Origin: CAWKGV01 sp963849305
GTDB taxonomy: Bacteria; Pseudomonadota; Alphaproteobacteria; Acetobacterales; Acetobacteraceae
Assembly (NCBI GenBank): GCA_963849305.1
Contig: CAWKGV010000005.1
Coordinates: forward strand, 124,001-188,000
Direction: 5' to 3'
Length of the DNA: 64,000 bases
Shown: positions 62,735 through 64,000 of the stretch, piece by piece
Numbering within the stretch: position 1 is the stretch's first letter
How the letters are laid out: the number at the start of each line of letters is the position of its first letter
Translations under genes and position numbers: made by a program
The notes under the pieces: generated by a model
Database searches by the model: none
What the model saw: the letters and a program-made list of their open reading frames with translations, nothing else
Told to the model about the DNA's origin: nothing

Positions 62735-64000
62735 GACGTGATGCCGAGCTTCTCCGCGAGCCCGATGCGCTGCAACTTGCCGGTGGCCCCCTTTGGGATT
62801 TCCTGCAGGAAGACGACCTTGCGCGGCACCTTGAATTGCGCGAGCCGAGCGGCGACGAAGTCGCGCAATTCATGTTCGTTCGCTGCCGCACCCTCGCGCA
62901 GTACGATGGCGGCAGCCACCTCCTCGCCCAGCATCGGATGCGGCATCGCGAAAGCCAGGCATTGCGCGACCGCCGGGTGGTCCATCAACACCACGTCGAT
63001 TTCGATCGGGCTCACCTTCTCGCCGCCCCGGTTGATCAGCTCCTTGAGCCGCCCGGTCAGTCGCAGATAACCGTCCTCATCAAGAAAGCCCTGGTCACCG
63101 GTGCGGAACCAGCCATGGGTGAATGCCTTGGCGTTCGCCTCGGGGTTATTCTCATATCCGGCGGTCACGTCGCGGCCTCGAATGACCACCTCACCCAGCT
63201 CGCCTGGCGGTTGCAGCTTTCCCTGCTCGTCCATGATGGCGATCTCCGGACCGGCGGCGAGCCCGACCGAGCCCGGATATCGCTTGCGGGGCGGCAAGGG
63301 GTTGGAGGCCATCTGATGCGCGGCCTCGGTCATGCCGTAGGATTCGATCACCGGCACGCCGAAGGTCTGCTCCATCATCTCCATCACCTGCGGCGGCAGC
63401 GAGGAGGAGGAGGAGCGGATAAAGCGCAGGCGGCTGCTCTTGATCGTCTCCGTGTGCCGTCCGGCCAGGTTCAGGATCGCCTGATGCATGGTCGGCACGG
63501 CTGTGTACCAACTGGGCCTGGCCTGGGCGAACCAGGTGAAGAAGCGGAACGCGTTGAACCCCGGCGTGCAGAACACTGCCGCCCCGGCGGCCAGGCTGGA
63601 GAGCGTCGCCGCCATCAAGCCGTGGATGTGAAATAGCGGCATGATGTTGAGGCACACATCGTCGGGCGTGAGCGCCAAGGTCTCGCCGATGTGATACGCG
63701 GAAGCGGTGATGTTGATGTGGCGCAGCGGCACGATCTTCGGGCGCGACGTGGTGCCCGAGGTGTGGAGCACAAGTGCGACATCTTGCGCGCCGGCCGGCC
63801 CGCTTTGCGCGGGGACGCCCGAAAGCGTCGATTGCGGGTGCAAGGTGAAGGCGCCAGCCGGGCCCTCCGCCTCGGGAACCAGTTCAATGATCGGGATGGC
63901 GCGTGCCGCCGCGACCGCCCGCGCGGGGCTGTCCATTCCTTGCTGGATCACCAGCGCCTTGGCGTTCAGGTCGCTCAAATAGAACTCGAACTCGGCTTCC
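62731..64000 (-). CDS. acyl-CoA synthetase / AMP-binding ligase, N-terminus beyond window
   Basis: The frame stays open to the right edge and reads '...EAEFEFYLSDLNAKALVIQQG' there, so the gene starts outside. About 422 residues are present. The AMP-binding P-loop is 'LVLHTSGTTSRPKIVPL', then 'SYGMTEAAHQMASNP', 'WFRTGDQGFLDEDGYLRLTGRLKELINRGGEKVSP' features in short form, and the catalytic lysine in 'IPKGATGKLQR'. The pattern is closest to oxalate/medium-chain CoA ligases. It activates a carboxylic acid as its CoA thioester. It is coupled to the reductase by a 4-base overlap. Confidence 0.9.
   Translation of the reverse strand, partial: EAEFEFYLSDLNAKALVIQQGMDSPARAVAAARAIPIIELVPEAEGPAGAFTLHPQSTLSGVPAQSGPAGAQDVALVLHTSGTTSRPKIVPLRHINITASAYHIGETLALTPDDVCLNIMPLFHIHGLMAATLSSLAAGAAVFCTPGFNAFRFFTWFAQARPSWYTAVPTMHQAILNLAGRHTETIKSSRLRFIRSSSSSLPPQVMEMMEQTFGVPVIESYGMTEAAHQMASNPLPPRKRYPGSVGLAAGPEIAIMDEQGKLQPPGELGEVVIRGRDVTAGYENNPEANAKAFTHGWFRTGDQGFLDEDGYLRLTGRLKELINRGGEKVSPIEIDVVLMDHPAVAQCLAFAMPHPMLGEEVAAAIVLREGAAANEHELRDFVAARLAQFKVPRKVVFLQEIPKGATGKLQRIGLAEKLGITS

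Overview
The window is GC-rich chromosomal DNA that reads as an alphaproteobacterium, most likely of the Rhodospirillales/Acetobacteraceae type. Support comes from a C4-pathway 5-aminolevulinate synthase (hemA), the gene order rplM-rpsI-argC, rpsB-tsf, two PQQ-type sorbosone/glucose dehydrogenase-like proteins and several ABC importers for sugar-like solutes. The family-level placement is inference. I saw no tRNA, rRNA, CRISPR array or complete insertion sequence.

Layout. 1-1392: a partial frameshifted PQQ sugar dehydrogenase, a truncated frameshifted alpha/beta hydrolase and a 99-bp palindromic dispersed repeat. 1524-5978: a four-gene sugar/AI-2-type ABC importer on the minus strand. 6190-11066: GNAT, SDR, EamA exporter, hemA and an RlmI-type rRNA methyltransferase. 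11193-20099: an accessory island with four small peptides carrying double-glycine-type leaders, a cysteine-rich protein, an HlyD-type fusion protein, a C39-peptidase ABC exporter and an animal-type heme peroxidase. A decayed copy of the hemW 3' end lies inside the island, 2.4 kb from the intact hemW (20130-21278) that borders it. 21298-22191: YbaK-type deacylase and a small membrane protein. 22227-26250: aspA, a DctA-like carrier and ansB, a complete asparagine-to-fumarate route with a perfect inverted repeat in front. 26626-30600: lipoprotein, tsf, rpsB, a PEP-CTERM protein and a frameshifted NIPSNAP gene. 30605-34875: a TetR regulator and a STAND ATPase with eleven nearly identical 46-residue TPR units, translationally coupled to a two-TM protein. 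35139-40810: a second ABC importer operon ending in a polysaccharide deacetylase. 40946-49587: PQQ dehydrogenase, toxin-antitoxin debris, a LivK-like binding protein, a ligase-associated exonuclease, an MFS pump, a PIG-L deacetylase and a cupin. 49616-53748: luciferase-like monooxygenase, rplM, rpsI, argC and gamma carbonic anhydrase. 53768-64000: second copy of the 99-bp repeat, pepN, another luciferase-like protein, a TauD dioxygenase, a copper P-type ATPase, msrA, a ketopantoate-reductase-like gene and a partial acyl-CoA ligase.

The most unusual content is the leader-peptide/exporter island (11.2-16.9 kb) and the STAND-TPR plus membrane protein pair (31.6-34.9 kb). Several otherwise well-formed genes carry single-base frameshifts at G/C runs (around 320, 1078, 12122, 30139, 30466 and 47875). 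They should be checked against reads before being treated as real pseudogenes.
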